64,000 nt of DNA from Datnioides undecimradiatus (lineage: Eukaryota > Chordata > Actinopteri > Lobotiformes > Datnioididae): positions 13,608,996 to 13,672,995 of the forward strand of contig WARS01000010.1 of assembly GCA_008933995.1 (NCBI GenBank), given 5' to 3'. Every line of letters starts with the position of its first letter. Position 1 is the stretch's first letter. The notes beneath the pieces were generated by a model that was given only the letters and a program-made list of their open reading frames with translations, was not told where the DNA came from and did no database searches. The position numbers and the translations under genes are program-made. Below, one piece after another: positions 23,637 to 36,364 of the stretch.

Positions 23637-25154
23637 ATGCCCAAAGAAAAGCAACTGAAATAATGATTCATCAGCTTTTGCTTAAGATTTTATGATACTG
23701 GGACTCTAAGACGATCTAGTGGATGTCACCGAGCAGACTGAAACATTATATATAAACTACTCCATCCCAGGAACTGGTTTATTATTTAAATTAATATTTT
23801 ATTAATAATAAATCAATAGTAATTTGCATGTCAAATAGCATCAACAGCATGACTGACTGATGGAGAATTTCTGAGTCTATGATATGATGTGTAATAAAAT
23901 TAGTGTTAGTGTTGTCTAAATAAGTGTTTGAAGTAGTTTTAGTGGTAGCAGTAGGTTTTTAAAAACTGTCACACTAACGAACTGCATGTTCATTTCTTAT
24001 CACACGATGGGCAATATTGCATTTGTGGCCTGAAGTGACACACATGGCACCGCCTCCACCTCCACACGCTCCTCCACTTGTTCCCCTTATAGCGGTGTGG
24101 TCACAGTGAAACCATCTGTTCAAAGAAACGGAGTGAATACAGACTGTAGTCGTATTCTGTTTAGTTTTGAGGAATTCTCCGTTTTCTTGGGCTCCACCTG
24201 AAACATAGAATCAGACCTACATGCACAGACTTGAATATTTCAGGCGCCACTGGATGTTGCATCACACCGCCTCCAGAACACTGAAGTATTCCTGGCTAGC
24301 CAGCCACTCACAGCACTGTCTGAGTGGAGCCCTAGAGGGATCCAGTTGTACAGTCGTGGCAATTGCTCCACCTACTTATCCCGTACATTCATAACATCAG
24401 CCAGTTTGTCTTTCCCATATCTTGTTTGTGTCACATCGCGGTTGTCAAGACGATTTACCCTGGGGAAAATATGGAATCTCTGTCACTCTCTGCGTCCCAC
24501 AAGCCAACAGCGGATTTGTCCCTAGACCTGTAGAGTCTTGCTACGTAAACGCACGCTAGCTTTCATCTTCTTCCTTCCACGCAGAGGCATTCCCAGAGGG
24601 CTTTGACCTCCAGTTTGACTGCAGTATTGTTTAGCATTGTTAGCAACAAGCTAGGTAAAGGTCACATCGGCACTGGAAAACACAAAAAGTCATTGGGTGA
24701 TTCGGTGATTCATTTCACACCAATACAATAACATTTAACACATATCTGAGTGTTAACTAAAGACATTGCTCGCTTACTCATATTTGCAATTCTGTAGTTA
24801 CTTAAAAGTTGCTCAATATCTCTTCTAGTTCCATGTCCTTTAGTCATATTTACAGTGTTTTCACCAGATGTTGTCATTATTGCTTCATATTGTAGTTTAC
24901 TGTTACTCTATAGACTTGAGACTTAGACTTGATTCACACTTGAGTCATGGAAAGACGGAACTCCTCTTGGGTTCATCTGCTGTGAGATTCAACTTACTTA
25001 CGACTTGAAGGAAAGAAAAACTGAGGAGACTTGACTTGGTGATCCATAAATAATGAAAAATGCAATATTGTGAACAGTTTTGCCTTTTGGTGCCGCGCCA
25101 GACAGTCATGAATAATTGATAACGTAACCAGGATGCGCTCGACGTCTCCATAAC

Positions 25155-25200
25155 CTGGTGCCAGCAGCTGCGACAGAAAGGTTGCAGCTGCTGGCACCGG
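25155..25200 (+). other. Strong hairpin, 20-bp stem with 6-nt loop
   Basis: Arms 25155-25174 and 25181-25200 pair along 20 positions: a perfect 15-bp core (GGTGCCAGCAGCTGC against GCAGCTGCTGGCACC), two G-T wobbles and three further Watson-Crick pairs, around the loop AGAAAG. CTCCA (25146-25150) and TGGAG (25208-25212) could extend it across an asymmetric internal loop to about 67 nt, the size of a small microRNA precursor. No known microRNA was recognised in either arm. It could equally be a palindrome left by DNA repair. Confidence 0.6.
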
Positions 25201-27138
25201 TCTAGAGTGGAGAAAACTCTCATTTCAGATGACAGAAATTAGCCCGTCATTATAAAATTAATTTGTCTATACACTTTCCCCTCTTCACATCTATCATTTC
25301 GCATATTTTCCTCCCTGCACTGATGATTCTGATGCAGAAATCACTTATTTATAGGCTGGTTCCTGTTTTTAGCTATTGAAAAATGGGTTTGTTATTATCA
25401 AATATTTAAGATTATTAATAACTGAATGCTGCCATGTTATTTATTAAAACATATTGTTTGTGTGAGGAATTTGTGTTAAAATATCTATTAAAATGCTGCA
25501 GTTATATAATAAATGATCTTCATGGCTGAATCACTGAAACCTGTGGACAACAGTTCTTGTATCTTGGCAACAAACACTTAGAATCTAAGTACAGTGTCAC
25601 AGACTTTGTTACTACAGCATGATACGCATCTGTGTGTGCACTCCAATAATAATGTGTTTTTCATCTAAACTAACCTTTGTGATGTTCATAGTAAATGACT
25701 AAATGACTAAAGTCAGAGGAACCGTCAGATGTTTTGATGCCTTGAATGGAGCCAAGCAGAGATGTGTTCAGGTCAATCCAGGAGCATTGATACTCACTGT
25801 GGGTCTTTTTGCACCATAACACCTTCAATACGAGTTTTCTTGTTGACCTCTGTGACACATACAGATGCTTTGGTTCATACTTGAACCTGGACATCATACT
25901 GAGCACCGATAGACTGGCTAATCACCTCACACTTGGACTGTTCACACATCCCTAGCATGTCTGCTCATCCTGTCTCCATTAACTTTTGGACTTTCAGGAT
26001 CTTCAGAACAGATATTGGTGTTCCCAGAAGATGCACCCTGCTGACTTTGGCGTTGCCCGAACTCGTCCCCCAGTGACACCAGCAAAGTTCTCATTTACCC
26101 TGTTAAATATCTCAAAGGCTGTTTAAGGAATGGTACAAATTAACATTAATGTTAATGACTGAAGTGTTGTCCTGACATGCTAATGTATGCTAACATATGC
26201 TGTGCAGATTACGAAGCCCCTTGAGGCACATTTGTGATTTTGGGGTTTTACAAATAAAACTGTCATGAGTCAATGTAATAATGAGTTCTACCACTTGCAG
26301 CTAACATCTCGGCATTCATGCTTCTGCTTGGCCTGCACCTTTTCTTTCTTCAGGCATCACCCACAGCTAGCTTCTGTTCTCTCTGCCCTTTTCCTACCGT
26401 CGCCCCTCTCACCCCACTTCACCCCCCCCGGTCACCTGCTTTCACCTGAATTAAAGGCCACCTTAAAAGCTTACAGTGCATTTTTGGTCGTCTTTTTAAA
26501 ATTTCTGTTCACATTGCACAGCGGCACATCCTTTAGCCTCTTATTCAGTTTATTTAACTGACTCAGTCTGAGCGTGCAGTATTTTCCAAGCTGCCGGCCG
26601 TATCACGGGGGATTTCGTCATCATTGTCATCAGGATTGTATTCAGTATTTCTGAAATGTGCTCTTTCATGGCGCGGGTGTTTTCACAGATCTGATGAACA
26701 GCCTCAAAGATTTCAAACCTTCATGTCAACAGACTGAAACATGAACAGTGCGTGTGCGGTAGGGACACTCCTGGGACAGGATGGCATTCAGGGTCACGTG
26801 ATTGATGAAACTAGACAAAGACATCTGGATCCTTCGGGATTGCGAATGTGACGAGCGAGCTAATAAAACAAAGCAAAGCAGTTAGATGGAGACACACTGA
26901 GCAGAGGCGTAAACAACGCTGCTATCCTTGAGCTGCAGCTGAGTTTTTGTGGTGGTGAGGTGATGCATTTCATTGCATTGACACGTATGTTAGCGTATGC
27001 ATGCCTTGTGTGTGGTTTCTGTCCACGATACAAATGCACAGTTTGCACACACTAACCCTGAGTGGAAGAGACAGACTGTAAAAGCTATTTCTTTGTGTTA
27101 AAGCTGAAGGAGGCACATTTTTCATTTCTCAGTACCTG

Positions 27139-27157
27139 CTTCTTCTTCTTCTTCTTC
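27139..27157. repeat. (CTT)n microsatellite
   Basis: Six CTT units within AGTACCTG...CCACAAAAC. Confidence 0.9.
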
Positions 27158-27191
27158 CACAAAACATTCCTGGCATGCCTACAGGCAGCAC

Positions 27192-27470
27192 TACAGTACT
27201 ACTTGGAAAATTAGAATATCGTGTAAAAGTTGTTTTATTCAGGCAATCCAACATAAAAGGTGAAACCAATACATTTTAGAGACTCATTACATGCAAAGTG
27301 AGATATCTCAAGCATTTTTTGTTGCAATTTTGCTGATTATGATTTACAGCTTATTAAAACCTCAAACCCAAAAACTCAGAAAATTAGAATACTGTGAAAA
27401 GCTTCAGTATTGTAGGCTCAAAGTGTCACACACTAATCAGGTAAGTAATCCAAAACACCTGCAAAAGTAC
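27192..27470 (+). mobile_element. Tc1-like transposon, 5' terminus only, nested-repeat type
   Basis: Begins at a TA with TACAGTACTACTTGGAAAA, then AAAATTAGAATATCGTGTAA. A second diverged copy, CAGAAAATTAGAATACTGTG, lies inside at 27378-27397. The outer copy, spacer words (TCATTACATGCAAAGTGAGA, GCTGATTATGATTTACAGCT), inner copy and TCACACACTAATCAGGTAAG / CAAAACACCTGCAAAAG follow the order of a fish Tc1-like element whose long terminal inverted repeats each contain two direct repeats. Similarity stops at about 27470, before the transposase start. No transposase and no matching right end appear downstream, so this is a non-mobile fragment. Identification is from memory of the family terminus. 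Confidence 0.8.
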
Positions 27471-28924
27471 TGTACATCCCACCACTCCATCAAAAAAAAA
27501 GCACAGTATTCCCAGTTTAAATCCAGATGGGAGCATGACACACTATTTCTCTTGCTGTAGTGGAAAGCCAGGTTGTCAAGTGTGAGTGCACATCTCCTGG
27601 GTTTTCCACAATCTTTAAGTATCATCATTCCTGTCTGCTGAGAGCATTTCAATTTGGATCGCACCTTGTATATTAAGCATGATGATGCATAAAGACTCAA
27701 ATGTGAATGAAACTGAGGAAAGCAAAGTCAATTTCAAGTAGATATCAACTGGATCCAATACCCAAACTGCCCCCAGTGGTCAGACCAGCACATTGCACTG
27801 TAGCTCGCTGTGAACATGTGACTACAGCCCAATCCAGTCAATCCATTTACCAGTTCTTATTAATTCATTTTATGAATCAAATTAACCTCTTGGCCCACAT
27901 GATGGCTCTGCAATGATAATTTTAATATTTATTTCAGATCAGATAGTATTTATTTAGATTCAGATACATTTAATACTTCCCTTGGTAATAATAAACCACA
28001 CCGCATAATAACACAAAACTGTCAGGATGTGGTTTTCATACTCATAATGGTTTATTGCATGTTCGCAGCTCAGTGACAGTCACTTGTGGAAACCAAATAC
28101 TCACCCGTATTTATTAGTCCTGCTGCCCCCAGTTTACGTAACGGCTTCAAACCCATTCATTATATAACATACAGTATGCCTGTTTGAATAACTTGTGCTA
28201 CTTGCTAGGTAAGTGGGTATCACAGCGCTGATGGGAGTCAGCACCGAGGCATAAATTACACATGGACTGTTTGGACTTGGCTATAAACATTCAGCATCCA
28301 GCCTCCAAGGGGGCAGGCCAGGCATAAAACTAATTGTACTATATGCTCCTTCCTGTCAGCTGACGAATTAATTTCTACCTGCTCGTGCTCAGTCGCTGCT
28401 GCTCAGCACTTCAGCGGCTCATTACGTTGCCACGTGTATCGCCCTGGGGACAGAAGCATTTTGCGTCCTGTCAAAATACAACATGATAAAATGAAAGGCA
28501 GCTGCGGGTGAAGACAAAGGACATGGGGACTCTGTGACAAATTAACAATATGATTTTACTTAGTGCTGAATATTTAGATCAACCAATATGAATTACAATC
28601 TAGACTGATGGTTCCGCTGATCCATTTCCACTGCCGGTGCTTTATTGTTATGGAAGCAACGAGCTGTAAAGTGAATTTTAAACGTTTTGATTTTGAGACA
28701 GTTTGTCAGGATGTCATAGTGGCCTGATGGTGGCAGCAATATGCTCATCAAAACATCACTGAAATCAAAACACACATTCAAATCACTGTCACGATGACTG
28801 CAAAACTGACTTGACAGGGAACAACAAGTTGGGACATGTATGTATGGTTTAAATTTAAACATCAAACATGATTATTTATATGTGTCTGTGTAACTGGCAT
28901 GCAAGTGCACACCGGTGTCTTGCG

Positions 28925-28938
28925 GCGCTACCTTGTGG
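28925..28938 (-). promoter_or_regulatory. CTCF-like core motif, weaker
   Basis: Minus strand reads CCACAAGGTAGCGC, fitting the CTCF core at 12 of 14 positions (position 5 A instead of C/T, position 10 A instead of G). Confidence 0.25.
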
Positions 28939-30664
28939 TCCATGGATCCGATTGGATCATTATCATCATCATGGATTAGAGATCTTCACGTGAATTAAAA
29001 AAACGTGAAACGTGTCAATTAAAGATTCCTGACAGCCCGACTACGATGTCCAACTGATCTAAAGTCTTATTTGGAAAGGCAAAGGTCTGTGAGGGCTAAT
29101 AATAGCAAATGTTAGCCAGATACAATCTGTTGTTGGGACCTGATCCCTTAGCTAACTAAATTTACATTTACTTTACATTAACCTGCACGCAGGACAACTG
29201 TTTGGGAAGGTGGACATATACTAGTGTCTCAAACGCAGCATATCTGCCTCTGCAGCTCGGACTTTGAACATTCATTATGCTCTTTTTCTTGCAAATTCCC
29301 TGGAAGTTATGGCATAAATATAATACAATCTATTACATATTTAATATATCACATATTCTATTTATATTAACCCTGGTAGAAAAACACAAACGCACAGAGA
29401 GGAGATGACATATGTATTTGGCTGACAGAGAGATACGTTTAAAGCTCTCGTGCTGTGAGGCCGTAATACACGATACGTTATTGTTATTTCAAGGATGATC
29501 CAATGATGACAGTTCAACCACAAACCGCAGCCGTGACTTTAATAAAATGAGTATCTTCCTCCTCTTCAAATCACTGTGCATTTGCCGCTAAGCATCTCTC
29601 TGTGCTCTCTGCTGTGTGTCTGACTCCCCTCCTGCAAAGCCCACAGCTACCACTTAGCCTGTCCAGAAGAGTAGAATATCTATCAGCATTATGAAACCGA
29701 ACCTTTGATCAAAGGATTTGGGATTATCAAGAACTTGCAATTTAGAGTTAAAAAGAGGCAGCTGATAGGTTGAACTGCTAAAACCGTTTCAGCTGACAAA
29801 GTAGATAAGGCTCAAGAGGAGTGCTGGGAAGAAACACACAATACCAATTCCATAGTATTTGTGCGCATGTGTGTGTGTGTGCTGTGTGATCGCCTTGAGC
29901 CATTTCTACAAGAAGGCAGACTCTCTCTGCCTTTCCCCATTTAACAGTCCAATGTCTTCCAGCACACAAGGTGAAATGAGTGATTTCCATGAAGATTCCC
30001 ACTTCAGCCGTAATTGGTGGGAAACCTTATTAAGATCCAGATGATGCGTCTTTCTCTTCAGTTATTGCCCAAACACAACCTTTCGCCGAGCTTATAAATA
30101 TCCATAGAGATCAAAGAAGCTGTTGGGAGGGCTCAGAGAGACGTACGGAGCGTTCACGCTTTTCTAAATGCCACACTTTAAGGCGCAGTAATGGAGAAGA
30201 TCTCGACACCCCGTCGCCAAGGGGGACGGAAGCATGAAAGAGTAGTCCTCTTATTTATTGATTGTCTTAAACAGTTCAAACTGGGGAGAAATGCAAATGT
30301 TTGGAACGGGGCTTGAAACACTATGATGTGGTTAATTAGAGTTGTTAAGGTTCTGCTCGGGGGTGGGCAGGCTGCTGGTCCATCACATCAATATACTGAG
30401 GGAGAGAAGCTGGAGGGGGAAGAGGATGAAAGAGGATAAAAGACACAAGGGAGAAACTGACCCGTCACCAAGTCCCGCGCTTAGCTACTGTTGCTACGCA
30501 TGCCAGGCTGTCACTTCCAGCGTGTCAGCATTGTAAACAGGTAAAATGATGAATGGAAAAAAAAAAAGTCTTTTTCATTCATTCAGTTTTCCATTTCACT
30601 CAAAAGAATGCAAAAGCAGGCTCCTCATCCCTGCAGCTGATGGCTAGCAGGTCACGCTGATGGC

Positions 30665-30703
30665 TAGCAAGTCTTGGCATATCACGCATGCTAAGACTTG
30701 CTA
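30665..30703 (+). other. Hairpin, 16-bp stem with 7-nt loop
   Basis: Arm TAGCAAGTCTTGGCAT (30665-30680) pairs with ATGCTAAGACTTGCTA (30688-30703) with a single G-T wobble, loop ATCACGC. The left arm overlaps a small tandem duplication: CGCTGATGGCTAGCAAGTC follows GCTGATGGCTAGCAGGTCA immediately upstream. Confidence 0.6.
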
Positions 30704-31469
30704 ATTAACATTAAAACGCAAAGCTTGCACCAACACCGAAACAATACAGAACAACAGGCAGCACCTTGTTCTCTTCCCCGACTGAATGTTTCATTGTTCT
30801 GTATAGAAAGATTGATATTTCACTGCAGCTTGTTACTGTCTGCAGTCAGCTAGTTGCCCGTGTATGCTAATGTTTGCAGCTTATGTCAGAGCAAACAAAC
30901 GCGCTGTTTGATCAATTTCTTATGATTTCGCTCTTGTGTTTCTGGTTTTGGTAACAATAAAGCAGAAAACAAGTTAGATCCAGACTTTCAGTATACCGTA
31001 GACTGCTCTAATGACAGCCCCATGCACACGAGGTGAGCTATGATTGGACAATGGCTGTTGGAGTGAAGGGGTTGGGTAACTGCATAATTGGCTGAACAAG
31101 GTGGGCTGTGCTACAACCTTCAGGGCACCTTAGCTTCTGATAGTTTTACAGCAACACAAGAACATCCACTAATCTCCGGCTCCCGGGCTGAGGATGGTGG
31201 TGAAAAATATAACACAGCTCCTTAAAATAAATGGACAGGTAGCAGAAAGGGGAGGAGACACTTGTGCCTCCTGCTATGCCATGATACACTGATGATGCAC
31301 CACGATGAACATTTCTCTTTTGTCTGGATACGTATGGCTGTTTCAACATGGCACAAGAGATGCCTGTTGTCTTTTAGCCAGACTGCTGATGATATGGATT
31401 AGCTGTCCCTCTCCCCGTGCCCAGCTTTCTCTCTCTTCCCATCTTTCTTGGTCACACACTCGCTCACGT

Positions 31470-31499
31470 ACACACACACACACACACACGCACACACAC
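31470..31499. repeat. (CA)n microsatellite
   Basis: Fourteen to fifteen CA units with one CG interruption. Confidence 0.95.
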
Positions 31500-33391
31500 C
31501 TCTGTTTTCCTCCTGCCTTCTTCCCAGCGCATGCGGCCCTCTGGCTCAGCTCGCCAGTGTGGATTATAGCTCTCTCACGGCTATCATGATCTTACACAAA
31601 CAACATTTGTCAGCTCATTTATCACTGTTCCCCCCCGGTTGTCCACTCTCGTCTATTCATCTACGCTCTATTTCTGCATCCCTGCCTCCAGGGTGAAAAT
31701 GCATGTTACCTCCACAACTGAAAATAACCCCCAAAAGTCCCCTTTGATATTTGCGCAAATCTGCAAATGTCAACGGTGATAATTGATGCTTGACTGACTC
31801 GCTAACACCCATTGTGTTTCTTGTAACGAGACGGGATGAGAGCACCTTGTAGAAAAGCTGCGATGTGTTTTCATCATCTACCAATTGCAGTGTCACTTTT
31901 GCAGATGATTATCCACCTGAGATCAAATGTGATGAATTGCCGTGGCAGCAGAGGGATTTAGCGTCGAGAGAGGGGGAGCCCGGGTCCCCTTGGGTCAACA
32001 AGGTGCACGTGAGCCATATCGAAACACTGATAAACATCAGTCCTCAAAGTAGAATGGAAAAATGTGCTCGTACTGGATACCAGCTCATGCAGCTGTGTAT
32101 GTGGCTTTCAAGCTTGGTTCCTTTAGATTTACCAAGATAAAAGCCCAAATGCTGCCTCAAACAGAAGAATGGTATTCTATTTTGATAGTTTTTGGTCTCC
32201 CAGAAATCAAAAGAACAACACAATATGTGGCATTGTGTAGGATATTCAGTTGGGTTTAGCGACAAGGCACTCAGGAAGAGGAAGCGACAGGACATCAAAC
32301 TGCGAGGAAAGACGTTTCACTGCAGAGGTGCCAGCACCCTAAATTACCAGCAAATTACCGGTTTCACACAACCTGTTTATCCATCGTATTTACCAAGATA
32401 ATTGCTGATATGGTGAGAGCAAAAGTGGCCAAACGATTTGACGTTAACTCAATTTGGCTTCCATGTGCTATAATGTGTTGAGGGGATATAGAAACAATTG
32501 AATTTACTCCCACTTACTGTAAATTAAATGAACTGTAAGTAACGAAAGAAGGAAGAGAAAAGACAAGCAGCCCAATTTCCACAGCGTAGCGTCTAAGTGT
32601 CGCAACATGTTTGGAGTGCAGCATCGATGAAAGCAGAACTGGATACAGCTGAGTCAGCTAACTTCCTGTTTCCATGCAACGCTCACGCTTTTATTAGGCA
32701 AACCGAATCACATTCTCCAAACAATAAAGATGAACTTCGAGAGATTTGGCTGACCCCGAATTTGTTTGGTCTTGACCAACCTGCGGTCTCCACGTTGGGA
32801 GCGTAGCGCCACAGCAGGCTTTCTCATAAAACTGGATTTTGGAGGTGAGACCAAAAGGTTAAGCAGATGTCCAGCTAGAAGTTAGACCCACACGTCTGTG
32901 ACAAGATAAGGTGAGAGGAGCTTATTTCTGTCTCCTCTGCTGGCAGCAGAGGGGAACCATCACCAGAGTCTGATGATTTGAATAACTACAGGGTGTTAAG
33001 GTTCTGCCATGACCAAGTAGACTGTTAGGAAACAGGGACGATGAGAAACAATCTTGAGTATCAGGTATCAGAGTACTGCGCTGATGAAGATGAGCCTTAT
33101 GTAAGCACATACAGTACACCGTGTCCACAGTGAATAACTGTGCATCAATAAAAGCAATTAAAGAGGCTACTAATTCATAGAGACTGCCGGACTAATCTCT
33201 TGAAAGGGGGATAATAGATCTCTCACATATCATCGTGATGGAATAGCGCGTCGACAGAGGTGCATCTCATTTGTCCTTCCAACCTGAAGTGATCGAACCA
33301 ATATTACAGTTGCCTTTTGAGCTCTTATGTCCTTCACTGGGAGACAGCCATGGAGATGACTGAAATCTCTTGATACCTTGATAAGAGAGAT

Positions 33392-33530
33392 GAAACTTTA
33401 TTGATTGCTATGGGGATATTGGATCATTGCAGCAGCCAAACAGGGATAAGGTACAGAATGGGAATAAGATAAGTAGACTACAGCCAGGGATAAGGCAGAG
33501 AATGGTAATAAGATAAGTAGACTACAAGCA
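33392..33530. repeat. Repeat-tail fragment with a 44-bp tandem duplication
   Basis: GAAACTTTATTGATTGCTAT then GGATCATTGCAGCAGCC (33392-33437) resembles the TTTATTGATCCC...ATTGCAGCAGC ends common in fish interspersed repeats. Two direct copies of a 44-bp unit follow (33441-33484 and 33485-33528), each starting CAGGGATAAGG and ending ATAAGATAAGTAGACTACA, with about three mismatches in the alignable part. A 97-codon minus frame over this stretch is a by-product. Confidence 0.65.
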
Positions 33531-36339
33531 CACAGAGAGAATAGAGAATAGCAGGGACAGTGGTAGAAATAATACAAGCAAACATATAAGTACTTTAAGT
33601 GGACTGTATTGATTGGGAATATGGATTGACATGCACGGCCCAAGTTGCTGTTCATGTTGTAATTTGAAAATGTATTACATGTCGGGATCAATAATCAATT
33701 ATGAATTTTAAATGAAGAGTCTATATGGTGTGATTAAGCTGAATTATACTGCACCATATACTATATATATCTTACTTCCCAGCAAGGTCTTATGGTAAGG
33801 GAAGAAATATAAGGCCGATGCGCTCAAGGGATAGTTTCTATTTATTGTTAGTGGTCAGATGAACAGTGAAAACACCACTATTAATACCAGCGTGACCAAG
33901 GAAAGACAGGGAGAGGCATGCACACTCCACAGTCCACTGTGGCAACCTCTAACTTGAGGTAAAACAGCAGATGATGATGCGTGGGTGCACAAAGGGCTAA
34001 ACTGATCCCTGCCAAGTTCCTGAACTGCTAAGTGGCTGCCATGATTAAACTGGCCATTCATTTGCAAACTAAGCTAATAACAAGGTCATTATTCACAGCA
34101 TCTAGTCCACAAATGAACAAACAACTGACCACTCAGATCAAATCATATCCACCTGGTTGCCTGTCCCACATGACTTTCGTCACTTCTGAGTTGCACAATA
34201 AGCTAGCAGAGTCTTTGGAGGACACAGGGCCCTGTCAAGATGTGATTTTTAACAATTCCAACCTTTGTGATGTAATGTTCTGTTTTTATCTATTTATTCA
34301 AAGTCTATGATCATCTTGCTTGTTCTGGAGTGGTATTGGATTGCACTATATTCAAAGTACAAACACTCTAAAAAGTTCAAAAAAATGAAACCAACACACT
34401 AAAAAGAACAGTAAAAGGAGTAAAAGGGGGTGTTATGAACCTGCTAACAAGCCAGTCTGAAGACCTTATTCTCTGCCTTGGTACTAAAACACCAAAGGGA
34501 CTGCCCAGTTGAGTCCATTAAAAACTGTAAAAGTAATTAAACTTATCTACTCATACAACTGACATCTAATTAGCTCATAATGCATCAGATCACCAATGTT
34601 CTTGATTTATCTCCTGGTAGATGTAGTTTAGTAAATTGTTTCCCAGAAATATATATTTTTTGACAGTGTTTTCAATGAATCCCCATGTCAACTATTGCAG
34701 TCAATGGAAATAAAGCATCTTCAATGCAAAATCTGCTTGAACCCACACAGCTCGATGCCCACACTGGGTTGCGGACGGTGGTGGAGCATCATTGTTCTGC
34801 TGAAATGCCAAAGATGATGCCAGGATGATTCAAGCTTCTGAAAGGAGTTTCTTTTCTGCACGAATTGTCCTAAACATCCTGATTCATAGCCATCAAACAC
34901 AATGTTATGAACAATAAGATCACAACAAAATATTTGATTCAACTGCAGGACAACAAGGTCTTTTAATGATGCTGCACATATTTCAACGAGTATGATCAGA
35001 ATTAGCTTTCAGACATTTGGCCGTGCTACCAGTGGCGAAAGGCTCACACTGACGACACTGCAGTTGCTGCTTCACACCCTCTCCAGCCACCTCATCCTAC
35101 ACCAACACTATGACAATGAGAGAAAAAGCATTTGCATGTAACGGTATGTTCTTTACAAATATCAAGAACTGAGCTCCACTGTGTACCTAACCACACAGTT
35201 TACACTGTGTTAGCCGCTTTGGTTAATGTCTATCCATTTTGATGAAATGACTGCTGCAGCCATCAGCCCCTCACTCTTTCTTTTGTTTGGAACGCCGCTG
35301 CTCTCCTCCCCATGGAGCAAAATGTGTCTGAACAATTACTCATAAACCATCAGCTTTGCACTGGCCGTTTATGGGTAAATGTGAAAGTGCAGTGGGCAGA
35401 ATCCAAAGCACACGTGCATATTTCAGGTGAATTGTGACTGATGAATGGGAAAAATAATGGGCAGGTTAACATTCAGCATGGCTGCAATGTGCAGTTCTAC
35501 CAGAAGTGGGACCAGCAAGGCCCCCCCAATACCAGGAAGGCAGACTCATCAGAAAGAGACGCGTCTACTCATATAAGAAGTGCCTCAAGAGCACATTTTG
35601 GACATCTGCAAAACAATCTTATTTCTCAATAAAGACAGACATTGCATAACCCGAGAGAGGAGGAGGATAACACAATATGACTCAATTTTCTTAATTTGCT
35701 GCTTTTTAACCAAACACAGACCCCATTACACAAGTTATTGTGTGCAAAATACAACAAAACTGAACGCAATACAACAACATTGCACATTATGACACAGTAT
35801 CTTCACATATCTGCACCCGTGTGTCCACACAGCTTATTAGATGATATGTTCAGATGATTTTTGACTGGAAATCTAAGAATTTAGAATTCTTACATTAACC
35901 TTTTAAAACATTTTGTCAGCACCAAATATGAAATATAAGGGAAAAACACTCAGGGTTTTACCAGCTGACCACACAGAGCGCTCTGTGAATAAAGTCCAGA
36001 AATGATCAACCAATGTATCGAGCTGTTAGGCACTCTCTCTCCTCTCCTCTACGTGTCTACCTTCTTACTATTTCAGTCGTGTGTGGGTGGCAGGAGTCAT
36101 ACCAGCACGCCCTGCTGCGTTGGTATTTTCAGATTTCAGGTTTTGCGGCAATCTGTAGAATGTCACAGGATTAATATAGGAGGTAGATAGATGCCATCCG
36201 ATGCATCCTAATTACTGGCCAAGCCTCCTGGCAAGAGTACTTAAGTTTCTGAAGCTCTCTGCCATATTACGGAGTCACAGATGGAATCATTTCATTTGCG
36301 ATGCCTGCTCCAAGTTTGGAAGCATGTTCATTACTGAGA

Positions 36340-36364
36340 GGGGGGTGGGGTGGGGTATGTGGGG
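36340..36364 (+). other. G-quadruplex-type G-run cluster
   Basis: Runs of 6, 4, 4 and 4 G separated by T, T and TATGT, fitting the G3+N1-7 pattern on the plus strand. Confidence 0.65.

Larger units (their letters stand above)
21113..27191. other. Non-coding stretch
   Basis: No gene supported. Holds the G-rich run at 22028-22062, a purine-rich zone at 22.37-22.45 kb, (AC)n at 22640-22652, the pentamer and GT/TA microsatellites near 23.35 and 23.6 kb, the hairpin at 25155-25200, and (CTT)n at 27139-27157. A 92-codon minus frame at 24945-25223 includes the hairpin and shows no domain. GCTAACATATGC-type words near 26.19 kb hint at another decayed fish repeat. Confidence 0.45.
27471..33391. other. 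Non-coding stretch
   Basis: No gene seen. Holds a CTCF-like motif (28925-28938), (GT)n at 29868-29881, a hairpin (30665-30703) and (CA)n at 31470-31499. Unique sequence at 28.33-28.50 kb and 30.0-30.2 kb has the mixed texture of possible regulatory DNA. Frames up to 94-97 codons at 31.3-32.3 kb run through (CA)n or show no domain. Confidence 0.45.

Noticed and set aside
31865..32140. FADD motif (VTFADDYPPE) resembling a reverse transcriptase active site
   Set aside because: No flanking RT blocks upstream or downstream in any frame; a four-residue match is expected by chance.
33398..33691. Hydrophobic 97-codon minus frame resembling a membrane protein
   Set aside because: Derived from the repeat tail and its 44-bp duplication.
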